This document shows positions 36,708 through 50,001 of a stretch of 64,000 nt of DNA, piece after piece. This DNA is from Thalassobacillus devorans (GTDB taxonomy: Bacteria > Bacillota > Bacilli > Bacillales > Halobacillaceae), in NCBI RefSeq assembly GCF_900176565.1, contig NZ_FXEH01000006.1, forward strand, positions 930,001 to 994,000, read 5' to 3'. The notes under the pieces are model-generated. The model saw only the letters and a program-made list of their open reading frames with translations, was not told the DNA's origin and did no database searches. Each line of letters begins with the position of its first letter. The first letter of the stretch is position 1. A program made the translations under genes and the position numbers.

Positions 36708-37978
36708 TGAATCTATCAATCAAAAATGTAAATGTAAGAAGAGATGGGGCATGGGTAACAGAAGATATTTTTGTTGAAGGAAATATCGTTAAGAAAATCG
36801 GTGCTCATCCAGAAATAGAAGCTGATCGTACGATTGATGGACAGGGAAAAATTGCAGTTCCAGGTCTTGTTGATGTACATATACATCTCCGGGAGCCAGG
36901 AGGAGAAGCGAAAGAAACGATTGCAACAGGGACAAAGGCTGCAGCAAGAGGAGGGTACACGACCGTCTGTGCTATGCCGAATACAAGGCCGGTACCGGAC
37001 TCACTGGATACGATGGAAGCATTAAGGCATAGGATTGAGCAGGACGCCCTGGTACGAGTGCTTCCTTATGCGGCGATCACAACGAGGCAGCTGGGAAAAG
37101 AAATCGTTGATATGGCTGTACTGAGAGATGCCGGCGCTTTTGCCTTCACTGATGATGGCGTCGGAGTTCAGGAAGCTGGGAAAATGCTGGAGGCAATGAA
37201 ATCAGCGGCTGACAATGGCGTAAGTATTGTCGCCCACTGTGAAGACAACAGTTTATTAGAAGGGGGAGTCATTCACAAAGGGAAGACAAGTGAGAAGCTT
37301 GGTGTGCCGGGTATAGCGTCTGTATCTGAATCGGTCCATATAGCAAGGGATGTTCTTTTGGCAGAAGCGGCCGGATGTCATTACCATGTCTGCCATGTCA
37401 GCACAAAAGAGTCTGTACGTGTTATTCGTGACGCCAAGCGCGACGGCATCCAAGTAACCGCGGAAGTCACTCCGCATCACCTGCTGCTGAACGAAGAGGA
37501 CATCACCCAGGACGATGCGATGTTCAAAATGAATCCACCGTTACGCAGTAAAGAGGATCAGGAAGCTTTGTTGGACGGACTGCTGGATGGAACCATTGAC
37601 TGCATAGCGACAGATCATGCGCCTCATACCGAGGAAGAAAAGGGAGAAGGGCTTATGAATGCGCCATTCGGAATTGTCGGTCTGGAAACTGCTTTTCCAT
37701 TGCTGTACACCAACCTGGTTCAGACAGGGAAAATCAGCCTCGAAGCTTTACTTGACAGGATGACAGAAATTCCAGCTGAGATTTTTGGACTTCCCTATGG
37801 GAAGCTGGAAGAGGGAAGTATCGCAGACTTAACATTGATAGATTTGGAGAAACAAAAAACAATCGACCGGCACAGCTTCTTCTCAAAAGGGAAAAACACA
37901 CCGTTCCATAATTGGGAAGTACATGGCTGGCCGGCAGTTACCATATCACAAGGTGAAATCGTTTGGGAGGATGAGTGA
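36707..37978 (+). CDS. pyrC: PyrC, dihydroorotase
   Basis: A zinc-dependent amidohydrolase of 423 residues that cyclises carbamoyl-aspartate to dihydroorotate. Metal ligands are in [16 protein letters not shown], the His in VAHCEDNSL and CHVSTKES, and the catalytic Asp in [14 protein letters not shown]. It starts one base inside the pyrB stop with AAGGAGGAACTG upstream. Confidence 0.97.
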   Translation: MNLSIKNVNVRRDGAWVTEDIFVEGNIVKKIGAHPEIEADRTIDGQGKIAVPGLVDVHIHLREPGGEAKETIATGTKAAARGGYTTVCAMPNTRPVPDSLDTMEALRHRIEQDALVRVLPYAAITTRQLGKEIVDMAVLRDAGAFAFTDDGVGVQEAGKMLEAMKSAADNGVSIVAHCEDNSLLEGGVIHKGKTSEKLGVPGIASVSESVHIARDVLLAEAAGCHYHVCHVSTKESVRVIRDAKRDGIQVTAEVTPHHLLLNEEDITQDDAMFKMNPPLRSKEDQEALLDGLLDGTIDCIATDHAPHTEEEKGEGLMNAPFGIVGLETAFPLLYTNLVQTGKISLEALLDRMTEIPAEIFGLPYGKLEEGSIADLTLIDLEKQKTIDRHSFFSKGKNTPFHNWEVHGWPAVTISQGEIVWEDE

Positions 37979-37981
37979 TCG

Positions 37982-39097
37982 ATGACAATCAAACAATTGG
38001 TATTGGAAGATGGCAGTTATTTTGTTGGCGAAGGATTTGGAAGTGAAGAGGATTCTATCGGAGAAATTGTTTTCAATACAGGAATGACAGGTTATCAGGA
38101 AATCATTTCTGACCCCTCTTACTGCGGGCAAATCGTCACCTTCACCTACCCGTTAATCGGGAATTATGGCATCAACCGGGATGATTTCGAATCAGTCGAC
38201 CCGGCCATTTTAGGGGTTGTAGTGAAGGAGCACTGCGACACACCATCCAATTTCAGAAGTGAAGAGACACTGGATGAATTTTTAAAAGCAAAGCAAATTC
38301 CAGGTATCTCGGGCATTGATACCCGCAAGCTTACGAAAATCATTCGTAAGCACGGAACCATGAAAGCGATGATCACATCCATGGAGCGGTCTGTTTCGGA
38401 AGTATTGGAATTGCTTGATCATACAGCCTTGCCAACAGACCAGGTCAGCCAGGTGTCAACGATCAAACCATATGTCGTACCTGGAAGGGGATGCCGGATC
38501 GTACTGATGGATTTCGGAATGAAACACGGGATATTGAGGGAATTGACGAAACGGGATTGCCATGTAACCGTTGTTCCTTACGATACCAGTGCCGAGGAAA
38601 TCAACCGCTTGAAACCTGATGGGATCATGTTGACCAATGGTCCGGGAGATCCGAAAAATGTGCCAGAAGCAATTGAGACGATCAAACAGCTCATTGGTCA
38701 CGTGCCGATATTCGGGATTTGCCTCGGGCATCAGCTGATCGCTTTAGCAAGCGGGGCGGACACGTCGAAAATGAAGTTTGGTCACCGTGGGTCTAATCAG
38801 CCTGTCAAAGATTTGAGGACCGGTAAAACATATATCACTTCACAGAACCATGGCTATGCCGTAAACCAGACTTCTTTGGAAACGACTGAACTGGAACTGA
38901 CCCAAACATCCTTGAATGACGACTCGGTAGAAGGACTCGCCCACCGCGTTCATCCGGTATTTTCTGTTCAATACCATCCGGAAAGTTCTCCAGGCCCGGA
39001 AGACACCGAGAGCCTGTTCGATGAATTTCTAACCAATATTCGCACCAGTAAGAAGCAGCAGAAGGAGGAAGCCGTATGCCTAAACGTACAGATTTGA
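37982..39097 (+). CDS. carA: CarA (PyrAA), carbamoyl-phosphate synthase small subunit
   Basis: A 371-residue glutaminase subunit. The N-terminal CPSase domain (GTGMTGYQE-type [20 protein letters not shown]) is followed by a class I glutamine amidotransferase with nucleophile Cys in [11 protein letters not shown] and the His/Glu pair in [10 protein letters not shown]. It passes ammonia from glutamine to CarB. The last codons overlap carB by 22 bp. Being within the pyr operon, it is the pyrimidine-regulated enzyme. Confidence 0.97.
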   Translation: MTIKQLVLEDGSYFVGEGFGSEEDSIGEIVFNTGMTGYQEIISDPSYCGQIVTFTYPLIGNYGINRDDFESVDPAILGVVVKEHCDTPSNFRSEETLDEFLKAKQIPGISGIDTRKLTKIIRKHGTMKAMITSMERSVSEVLELLDHTALPTDQVSQVSTIKPYVVPGRGCRIVLMDFGMKHGILRELTKRDCHVTVVPYDTSAEEINRLKPDGIMLTNGPGDPKNVPEAIETIKQLIGHVPIFGICLGHQLIALASGADTSKMKFGHRGSNQPVKDLRTGKTYITSQNHGYAVNQTSLETTELELTQTSLNDDSVEGLAHRVHPVFSVQYHPESSPGPEDTESLFDEFLTNIRTSKKQQKEEAVCLNVQI

Positions 39098-42000
39098 AAA
39101 AAATTCTAGTTATTGGTTCAGGACCGATCATCATCGGCCAGGCAGCCGAATTCGATTACTCAGGAACTCAAGCCTGCCAGGCATTGAAAGAAGAAGGCTA
39201 CGAAGTCATTCTTGCTAACTCGAATCCAGCAACGATTATGACCGATTATACGTTCGCGGATGAAGTCTATATGGAGCCGCTAACCGTGGAGTTCATGACC
39301 AAAATCATCCGGAAAGAGCAGCCGGACGCCATTCTGCCTACCCTTGGAGGACAAACCGGGCTGAATCTGGCAATGGAACTGAGCAAGACTACGATTCTGG
39401 AAGATTATGGTGTCGAACTGCTCGGTACGAAAATGGAGGCGATTGAAAAGGCGGAGGACCGGGAGATCTTCCGTAATTTAATGCATGAACTCAACGAGCC
39501 GGTGCCGGATAGTACAATCGTCAGCAGTGTCGAGACTGCAACAGACTTTGCTGCGGAAATCGGCTACCCTGTCATCGTTCGTCCTGCATATACGATGGGC
39601 GGAACCGGAGGAGGAATGTGCGACAATGAAAAAGAGCTGCGGGAAATTACCCGCAACGGCCTGTCCCTTTCCCCGGTGAATCAATGCCTGATTGAAAAGA
39701 ATATCGCCGGTTTCAAAGAAGTGGAATACGAAGTGATGCGGGATAAAAGCGACCATGCCATCGTAGTCTGTAACATGGAAAACTTCGATCCGGTGGGTAT
39801 CCATACAGGGGATTCCATTGTGGTGGCGCCATCTCAGACGTTAAGTGACCGGGAATATCAACTCTTAAGGAACGCTTCTTTGAAAATTATCCGGGCGCTT
39901 GGAATAGAGGGCGGCTGTAACGTTCAGTTAGCGCTTGACCCTGAAAGCTTCCAATATTATGTGATTGAAGTGAATCCGCGTGTCAGCCGTTCATCGGCAC
40001 TAGCTTCCAAAGCGACTGGTTACCCGATCGCAAAACTTGCTGCTAAAATTGCGGTGGGACTTACCCTTGATGAAATCAAGAACCCGGTCACCGGTACCAC
40101 ATATGCTTGTTTCGAGCCGGCACTTGACTACGTTGTGACCAAAATTCCACGCTGGCCTTTCGATAAATTTGCAAAAGGTAACCGGATTCTTGGTACACAG
40201 ATGAAAGCAACTGGTGAAATCATGTCCATCGGCCGGAATTTTGAAGAATCACTGATGAAGGGTGTCCGCTCGCTGGAGGGGAAAACCGAAGAGCTGTATC
40301 TCGGTTATCTGACTGATCTTCCTGACGAAGTGCTTGATCAGCGGCTCATTAAAGCGGATGATGAACGGATATTCGTACTGGCAGAAGCATTGCGCCGCAA
40401 CCGGACACTGGAGGAACTGCATGACCTGACCGGCATTGATTTCTTTTTCCTTCATAAGCTGAAAAAGCTGATTGATTTGGAAAAGGTAATTACGGCAGAA
40501 AAGCTTTCCTACGAACCGATCAGGAAAGCGAAGCAGTTAGGGTTTTCCGATCAGCAAATAGCCCGGCTGACAGGGGATGAGGTAGATGAAGTCTATCAGT
40601 ACCGACTTACGAATCAGATCACTCCTGTCTATAAAATGGTAGATACGTGCGCCGGTGAGTTTGCATCAGAGACACCATATTATTACAGCAGCTATGAAGA
40701 AGAGAACGAATCCGTTGTTACCGACCGGAAGAAGGTGCTCGTCATCGGTTCCGGACCGATCCGGATTGGCCAGGGTGTGGAGTTTGACTATGCCACCGTA
40801 CACTCGGTACTCGCCTTGAAGGAAATGGGCTTTGAAGCCATCATTATGAATAATAACCCGGAAACGGTGTCAACGGATTTCAGTGTTTCCGATAAATTGT
40901 ACTTTGAACCATTATCATTAGAAGATGTGATGCATGTCATCGAACTGGAAAAACCGGAAGGGGTCATTGTACAGTTCGGTGGACAGACAGCAATCAACCT
41001 GGTCGATGGGCTCAGCCGGAGAGGAGTTAAAATCCTCGGAACCACCATGGAAGCCATCAATGAAACAGAAGACAGGGATCTGTTCGAACAGCTTCTCAAT
41101 CGACTGGAAATAGCAAAGCCTGGTGGAGAAAGTGTCACCAGTGTCGATGAAGCGATCGTTACAGCGCGTCAAATCGGTTATCCTGTAGTGGTCCGTCCTT
41201 CTTATGTACTCGGAGGGCGTGCGATGGAAATTGTCTATGGAGAAACAGAATTGCTTTCCTATATGGAGGAGACCGTAAGAGATTACAGTGATCACCCGAT
41301 ATTGATCGATAAATATTTAACAGGGATGGAAATTGAAGTGGACGCGATCAGCGATGGAGAGACAGTCGTCATTCCTGGCATCATGGAACACATCGAGCGT
41401 GCGGGTGTCCATTCCGGAGATTCGATGGCAGTTTATCCATCCCAGCGACTCAGCGAGGAATTAAAGCAGCAATGTGTCGATGCGACGATCAAAATTGCCA
41501 GGGAATTGAATATGCAAGGGCTAATCAACATCCAATTCGTCGTCCATAACGGTACAGCTTATGTACTCGAAGTGAATCCAAGGGCGAGCAGGACTGTGCC
41601 ATTTTTAAGTAAGATTACCGGTATTACAATGGCCAACCTGGCAACAAAAGCTATCCTTGGGCAAAACCTGACAGAACTTGGGTATGAAACTGGTGTAGCA
41701 GGCTGCCCGGATGGTGTCTACGTGAAAGTGCCTGCCTTCTCTTTCGAAAAGCTGCGCAGTGTCGATACAACACTTGGACCAGAAATGAAATCAACCGGTG
41801 AAGTCATCGGATATGACAGCACGCTCGAAAAAGCTTTATACAAAGGAATGACAGCGGCCGGCCTCAAGATACCTGTCGAAGGTTCTGTGCTGCTGACCGT
41901 TGCTGATAAGGATAAAAAAGAAGCGCTTGAGATCGCCCGTACTTTCCATGAACTCGGCTTCAGGCTTTATGCAACCATCGGTACAGCCGATGCCATTCAA

Positions 42001-42272
42001 TCTGCTGGTATACCGGTACAGACAGTCAGTAAAGTAGGAGCTACGGATATGAATATCATCGATATCATCCAGTCAGGCAATGTCCAATTTGTCGTCAATA
42101 CGTTCACAAAAGGACAGCAGTCACGCAGCGACGGCTTCCGGATCCGCCGTACTGCAGTGGAACACGGCATTGCCTGCCTGACCAGCCTGGACACGGCAAA
42201 AGCGATTGTAGATGTGATTGATTCCATGTCCTTTACAGCAAGATCGATCGGTAATCGTGAGGTGACGCTATC

Positions 42273-42276
<4 letters not shown>
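39076..42276 (+). CDS. carB: CarB (PyrAB), carbamoyl-phosphate synthase large subunit
   Basis: A 1066-residue enzyme with two homologous ATP-grasp halves. Each begins with the same motif ([20 protein letters not shown] in the first, [17 protein letters not shown] in the second) and ends [20 protein letters not shown] or [17 protein letters not shown]. The C-terminal MGS-like domain (about residues 935-1066) binds regulators such as UMP or PRPP in the family. It makes carbamoyl phosphate for PyrB. Confidence 0.98.
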
Positions 42277-44650
<2,374 letters not shown>

Positions 44651-44658
<8 letters not shown>

Positions 44659-45274
44659 TAACCAAAATATTAGTAAAAGTCTCTTGGAAATAGGAGCGGT
44701 CCAGATTCGTCCAGATCAGCCATTTACGTGGACATCCGGACTGAAGTCACCCATCTATTGTGATAACCGTCTGACGATGTCCTATCCTGGAATCAGACGG
44801 GAAATCAGGGATAAGTTTGTCGCGCGCATCAAAGAAATGGATGCAACTGTCGATGTCATTTCCGGCTGTGCGACAGCTGGCATTCCTCATGCAGCTTTTA
44901 TCGCAGAAGCGATGGATTTACCTATGGTGTATGTCCGATCGTCTGCAAAAAAGCATGGGAAAGGAAACCAGATTGAAGGAAAGATTAATCCAGGGGATCG
45001 GGTTGTGGTCATTGAAGATCTAATTTCCACAGGAAAGTCATCCATTGAAGCTGCTAAAGCATTGCAGGAAGCGGGAGCAGAAGTTGTTCAAGTGCTGGCA
45101 ATTTTCAGCTACGGCCTTCCGGAAGCCGCAGAGGCTTTTGAACAAGCAGGATTTACTTACCAGACCCTCACTGATTTTAAGGAACTGATTGCTTATATGA
45201 GGGAAGACGGTCAGCTGGATGAAGAAGCCGAAGCGAAATTAGAACAATGGCAGCGCGAACCATCCGCCTTTTAA
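44651..45274 (+). CDS. pyrE: PyrE, orotate phosphoribosyltransferase
   Basis: A 207-residue enzyme joining orotate and PRPP to form OMP. The PRPP motif VVVIEDLISTGKSSIEAAKA and the orotate-side FTWTSGLKSPIYCDNRLTM are clear. It is the last gene of the pyr operon and overlaps pyrF by 8 bp. No strong terminator follows; a short derivative of the intergenic repeat begins about 20 bp later. Confidence 0.97.
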
Positions 45275-45295
45275 TACCAAGCCCTCTTACAGTAA

Positions 45296-45363
45296 AACTC
45301 CCTGTTTCCGTTACGTTAGTAACGGCAGGTAAACATCTCGAAATCAAAGTCTTCGACTTTTCG
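45296..45363 (+). repeat. Short internally deleted derivative of the intergenic repeat (copy D)
   Basis: It keeps CCGTTAC-GTTA-GTAACGG (45307-45324), as in copy B, joined directly to ATCTCGAAATCAAAGTCTTC (45335-45354), the right terminal repeat with one extra A. Both large modules and the spacer are missing. It lies just after pyrE, matching the habit of the full copies to sit at operon ends. Confidence 0.75.
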
Positions 45364-45499
45364 TTGGTTTAATTGAATAATTTTTCTTATGCACACACCG
45401 AAAGGTTTTTCAGGGATAGAGACAGTTGAGTTGTGCTGAGGGCTTGAGTTATGTACCATATAGTGTATATAGACATCAGAGCGACAATGGTGGTGCATA

Positions 45500-45769
45500 A
45501 TGAAATCACGTAAACATTCCATGTTCATACTTACAAATGCCATTCTTGGATTGATTACATGTTTTGGCTATCTTTATGTATGGTTTACTTATTCTTTTAT
45601 GGAAAGCATGTGGTCCTGGCCACCGGTTTTGACGCTGGTGGCAGGAGTGGGAGTTTTTTTTCTGTGGAACAAATGGCTGCTCCGGAGAGAAAAAAATAGA
45701 TACTGGCTCCAGGCGGTTTTTTCCTATGGAGCAACCATCCTCGTATTCATCTACTTCTTAACAAAATAA
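45500..45769 (+). CDS. Small hypothetical membrane protein
   Basis: An 89-residue protein that I do not recognise. It has three hydrophobic segments (about residues 10-29, 35-53 and 65-85) separated by short loops with Trp-rich and basic patches (WNKWLLRREKNRYW), so it is probably an integral membrane protein with a positive loop inside. GGTGGT lies 5 bp before the ATG, a modest ribosome-binding site. It stands alone between pyrE and the convergent rqcH, with the shared terminator after it. Confidence 0.6.
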   Translation: MKSRKHSMFILTNAILGLITCFGYLYVWFTYSFMESMWSWPPVLTLVAGVGVFFLWNKWLLRREKNRYWLQAVFSYGATILVFIYFLTK

Positions 45770-45795
45770 TAAGCTTTACAGACTTGCTACAAGCA

Positions 45796-45838
45796 AAAAA
45801 AGGATGGTTCTCCCTATTGGGAGGAGCCATCCTTTTTT
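45796..45838. terminator. Bidirectional terminator that contains the rqcH stop codon
   Basis: AAAAAAGGATGG...CTCCC (45796-45814) pairs with GGGAG...CCATCCTTTTTT (45819-45838) around a TATT loop. It has A and T runs on both sides, so it can serve the small membrane-protein gene from the left and rqcH from the right. The rqcH stop (45814-45816, minus strand) lies at the loop, so the last rqcH codons form one arm. Confidence 0.9.
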
Positions 45839-47535
45839 AGTTTCTTAATAAACGTCGGATCTGGAGTTACGAACAATGTCTGCTGGTTATCATAGATGAC
45901 ATACCCTGGTTTAGCGCCTGAGGGTTTTTTGACATGCTTGATCAGCGTGTAGTCGACCGGTACGGAAGATGACTGGGAAGACTTACTGAAATTAGCGGCA
46001 AGCTGTGCTGCCTCCAACAATGTATCTTCCGATGGATCATTCGACCGTATGACAACATGGGAGCCTGGGATGTCTTTCGTATGAAGCCAGACATCATTTT
46101 TGTTCGCCAGCCGGTTGGTCAAATATTCATTTTGCTTATTGTTACGTCCCACGTAAATTGTGGTGCCGTCACTGGAATGGAATGTTTCCGGTTCCGGTGT
46201 CTTTGGTTTGTTTTTGCGTTTTTGCGTCTGAGGTTTCTTCTTCAGATAGCCTTCCTCGCGCAGTTCTTCTCTGATTTCATCGATATCCTGTTCCCTGGCT
46301 TTCTCTACCTGTTCAATCAACTGATCCAGATAACTGATTTCTGTTTCCGCTTTATTAATTTCTTCCTGGACCACTTGTTTTGATTTTTTCATCTTTTGGT
46401 AGGTTTGGAATAAGCTTTGGGCATTTTCACTTGGTGTTTTATTCGGGTTCAGCTCGATGGAAATCGTCGGCTGTTCCGGGTCATAGTAGTCGACGACATC
46501 TACTTTTTTATCACCCTGTTTTACAAGGTGTAAGTGAGCTGTCAACAGTTCCCCTTCTTTTTGATAATCATCCGCCTTCTCCGCTTTTTTCAATGTTTGC
46601 TGGTGCTTTTTGATCTTTCGGATATTTTTATCCCGTTCATTTTTCAGGAAGCGGTATAAATCTCCGGCCTGCTGTTTGACACGGTCACGTTCCGCCTTAC
46701 CTGAATAGAAGGCGTCCAGCATATCACTTACCCGGTCGAAAGTTTCGCGTTCTCCTTCCAGCGTTGAAAGAGGGAGCACATAGAATTGCTCCTTGTTTCC
46801 ATATAAAATGCTTGGCGTATAATCATGGTTTGCCAATTGCTGTTGAAATGATAGGAAAGCTTCCTTGTACCTATCCACTGACCCCAGCCTTGCCTGGTGG
46901 GCGAGTTCCCTGGTAATCAATGGGGAGCACCCCATCAAAATATTCAATATCTGCCTGTCCATTTTTCCTGCATTGAAATCAAGTTTCCGGACGAATGAGT
47001 CACCGTCGATTTTAAGCGGGTTGATTTTCCCTTGTTCCGGCGGAAATTTATAGGGCTGGCCGGGCATGACCGTCCGGTGGCGGTTTTGGGACGGCGGAAG
47101 ATGCTTGATACTGTCCAGGATATGGCCTTTTTCTTCATCAACGAGGATGATGTTGCTGTGTTTTCCCATCACTTCGATGATCAGTATTTTGGTCGTTTCA
47201 TCGCCCAGTTCATTCCTGCTTTTGATACGGAAACGGACAATCCGCTCCATCTCGACCTGCTCAATTTCTTCAATGAAACCACCGACCAGATGCTTGCGTA
47301 ATAACATGCAGAACATCGGCGGCTCCTTCGGGTTGTAATAATTATCATCGGTCAGGTGAAATCTGGCATAGCTTGGATGCACAGATAATAATAATGAATG
47401 GTTTTTGCGATGGGATCTCACCGTAAAAACCAATTCTGTTTCTGTTGGCTGATAGATTTTCATGATTCTTCCTGTTGCTAACGTTTCATTCAATTCATTG
47501 GTTGCGGCTCGAGTTACAACTCCATCAAATGACAT
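45814..47535 (-). CDS. rqcH: RqcH (NFACT family), ribosome-associated quality control factor
   Basis: A 573-residue Rqc2/NEMF homologue. An N-terminal NFACT-N domain starts SFDGVVTRAATNELNE, a long coiled coil (about residues 290-430, Lys/Glu-rich) follows, and a C-terminal NFACT-R domain with DVWLHTKDIPGSHVVIRS. In B. subtilis it binds 50S subunits with stalled peptidyl-tRNA and adds alanine tails. It was earlier annotated as a fibronectin-binding protein. The basic linker KKKPQTQKRKNKPKTPEPE precedes NFACT-R. GAGAGGTG lies before the ATG; TGC-TATACT (47568-47560, minus) is a likely extended -10. Confidence 0.95.
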   Translation of the reverse strand: MSFDGVVTRAATNELNETLATGRIMKIYQPTETELVFTVRSHRKNHSLLLSVHPSYARFHLTDDNYYNPKEPPMFCMLLRKHLVGGFIEEIEQVEMERIVRFRIKSRNELGDETTKILIIEVMGKHSNIILVDEEKGHILDSIKHLPPSQNRHRTVMPGQPYKFPPEQGKINPLKIDGDSFVRKLDFNAGKMDRQILNILMGCSPLITRELAHQARLGSVDRYKEAFLSFQQQLANHDYTPSILYGNKEQFYVLPLSTLEGERETFDRVSDMLDAFYSGKAERDRVKQQAGDLYRFLKNERDKNIRKIKKHQQTLKKAEKADDYQKEGELLTAHLHLVKQGDKKVDVVDYYDPEQPTISIELNPNKTPSENAQSLFQTYQKMKKSKQVVQEEINKAETEISYLDQLIEQVEKAREQDIDEIREELREEGYLKKKPQTQKRKNKPKTPEPETFHSSDGTTIYVGRNNKQNEYLTNRLANKNDVWLHTKDIPGSHVVIRSNDPSEDTLLEAAQLAANFSKSSQSSSVPVDYTLIKHVKKPSGAKPGYVIYDNQQTLFVTPDPTFIKKLKKDGSSQ

Positions 47536-47559
47536 GTGCGTTCACCTCTCAATGTTGCT

Positions 47560-47568
47560 AGTATAGCA
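47560..47568 (-). promoter_or_regulatory. Extended -10 promoter of rqcH
   Basis: On the minus strand TGC-TATACT reads from 47568 to 47560, 25 bp before the rqcH start at 47535. No clear -35 is needed for an extended -10 promoter and none was found. Confidence 0.55.
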
Positions 47569-47682
47569 TGTTTATGGGGGGGTTCTCTATCATCCTGCGT
47601 GTTTTTCGTAGCCATGGAGGAAGTCTTTTTGATAAAATGGAGAACAGCATGGAAAGATAATGAGTTGACGGGTGTGATGGTA

Positions 47683-48564
47683 ATGGTAACAAGTATGACA
47701 GGATATGGAAGAGAAACGGTCGATCTGGAAGAAACGCGGGTAAGTCTGGAAGTCAGGGCAGTTAACCATCGATTTCTGGATATATCGACGAAAATGCCAC
47801 GGTCATTTTTGTTTTTAGAAGATAAAATGAAAAAAGTGATACAACAGTCGATTCGGCGTGGAAAAATAGATGTTTTCGTCACGGTTGACGGTGAAGGACT
47901 GGGCAGCCAAAAACTGAAGGTGAATTGGAGCCTGGTGGACCAATATATGGAACGTCTGGAGGAAATGCAGGCGCGATATGGGTTGTCCGGCGAATTGACA
48001 GTCGATCTTGTAACAAAGCTGGAAGATGTCTTTACCGTGCAGGAAGAAGAGCAGGATGAAAGCCGGCTGGAACGTACCCTGTTAACAACACTCGGGGCGG
48101 CAGTCAAAAAAGTAGTGCAAATGAGGGAACAGGAAGGTGCTGCTTTAAAACAGGATATGCTTGATCGTTTATCCCGGATTCACCAGGTCATTGACAAACT
48201 GTCCGATAGAAGGGAAACAGTCATCGAAGCCTACCGGGAAAGGATAAAGGATCGTATTGAACAATATGTTCAGGAAGAATTGAAGGCGGAGGAATCCCGG
48301 ATTTTGCAGGATGTCGCTTTGCTCGCTGAAAAAGGGGATATTACAGAAGAATTAACGCGGCTTCGTTCCCATATCGAACAATTTAGCGCTACAATAGAAA
48401 AGACGGATGCCATTGGTCGTCGTCTGGACTTCATCGTGCAGGAAATGCATCGGGAGGTAAATACCATCGGCTCTAAATCAAATGATGCCAAAATCAGCGA
48501 ATGGGTGGTATTATTAAAGAGTGAAATTGAAAAAATCAAAGAACAAGTCCAAAATGTAGAATAA
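47683..48564 (+). CDS. yloC: YicC family endoribonuclease (YloC)
   Basis: A 293-residue protein of the YicC/YloC family. The N-terminal domain starts SMTGYGRETVDLEETRVSLE followed by VRAVNHRFLDIS, and the C-terminal DUF1732 domain ends RLDFIVQEMHREVNTIGSKS. E. coli YicC has been described as a metal-dependent endoribonuclease that affects small-RNA turnover; the role here is inferred by family. The ATG at 47683 gives the usual N-terminus; upstream in-frame starts would add up to 49 unlike residues. TGA-TAAAAT (47630-47638) may be its promoter. Confidence 0.9.
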   Translation: MVTSMTGYGRETVDLEETRVSLEVRAVNHRFLDISTKMPRSFLFLEDKMKKVIQQSIRRGKIDVFVTVDGEGLGSQKLKVNWSLVDQYMERLEEMQARYGLSGELTVDLVTKLEDVFTVQEEEQDESRLERTLLTTLGAAVKKVVQMREQEGAALKQDMLDRLSRIHQVIDKLSDRRETVIEAYRERIKDRIEQYVQEELKAEESRILQDVALLAEKGDITEELTRLRSHIEQFSATIEKTDAIGRRLDFIVQEMHREVNTIGSKSNDAKISEWVVLLKSEIEKIKEQVQNVE

Positions 48565-48667
48565 GGATGAAGTTCTTTCCCCTGTACGGGCAAAGCGATT
48601 TTTTCACAAGCGGAATAGGGAGCCACCTCCTTCACCAGCTTGAAAAACAACCATAGGAATCATACAA

Positions 48668-48697
48668 TTTACACTGCTTGCATTTTTTCCTTATAAT
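48668..48697 (+). promoter_or_regulatory. Sigma-A promoter of remA-gmk-rpoZ
   Basis: TTTACA (48668-48673) and TATAAT (48692-48697) are separated by 18 bp, about 42 bp before remA. The rest of the 175-bp gap shows no other clear feature. Confidence 0.75.
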
Positions 48698-48739
48698 ATA
48701 AGTAATGCAAAGAGAACGTGTCATGAAGGAGGAACTGTT

Positions 48740-49634
<895 letters not shown>

Positions 49635-49635
<1 letters not shown>

Positions 49636-49853
49636 TGCTCGAACCATCTATCGATTCATTGCAAAAGCAAATCAAGTCCAAGTATACGTTAGTAACACTA
49701 TCCGCTCGCAGAGCACGCGAACTTCAACAGGAGGGCGAACCGATGATTCAAAAACCTCAGTCTGATAAGTTTGTTGGAGTGGCTCTGGAAGAAATCCGTG
49801 AAGGAAAACTTACCTATTCATTCGCGGATGAAATTCAGGAACGTCAATTCTAA
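49635..49853 (+). CDS. rpoZ: RpoZ, RNA polymerase omega subunit
   Basis: A 72-residue omega subunit with the conserved helices [20 protein letters not shown] and [11 protein letters not shown], then [15 protein letters not shown]. It supports assembly of the RNA polymerase beta-prime subunit. ATGATG overlaps the gmk stop; the second ATG (49635) gives the family-like start, but the first (49632) is equally possible. Confidence 0.95.
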
Positions 49854-49917
49854 TCTCAGAAACTGAAACGTTCATGAAAACAATTCAGTGGGAAGCTGAA
49901 AACTTTTAGTATGAAAG

Positions 49918-49955
49918 AAAGCCGCGCTCAATGCTGTACTTAGCGCGGCTTTCCC
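49918..49955 (+). terminator. Terminator hairpin after rpoZ
   Basis: AAAGCCGCGCT (49918-49928) pairs perfectly with AGCGCGGCTTT (49942-49952) around a 13-nt loop. The T-run is only three, then CCC, so efficiency may be moderate. Confidence 0.75.
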
Positions 49956-50001
49956 TATAGATAAGGACTAATCGATTAAGAAGTAAAGGGAGAAGATGGT
50001 T

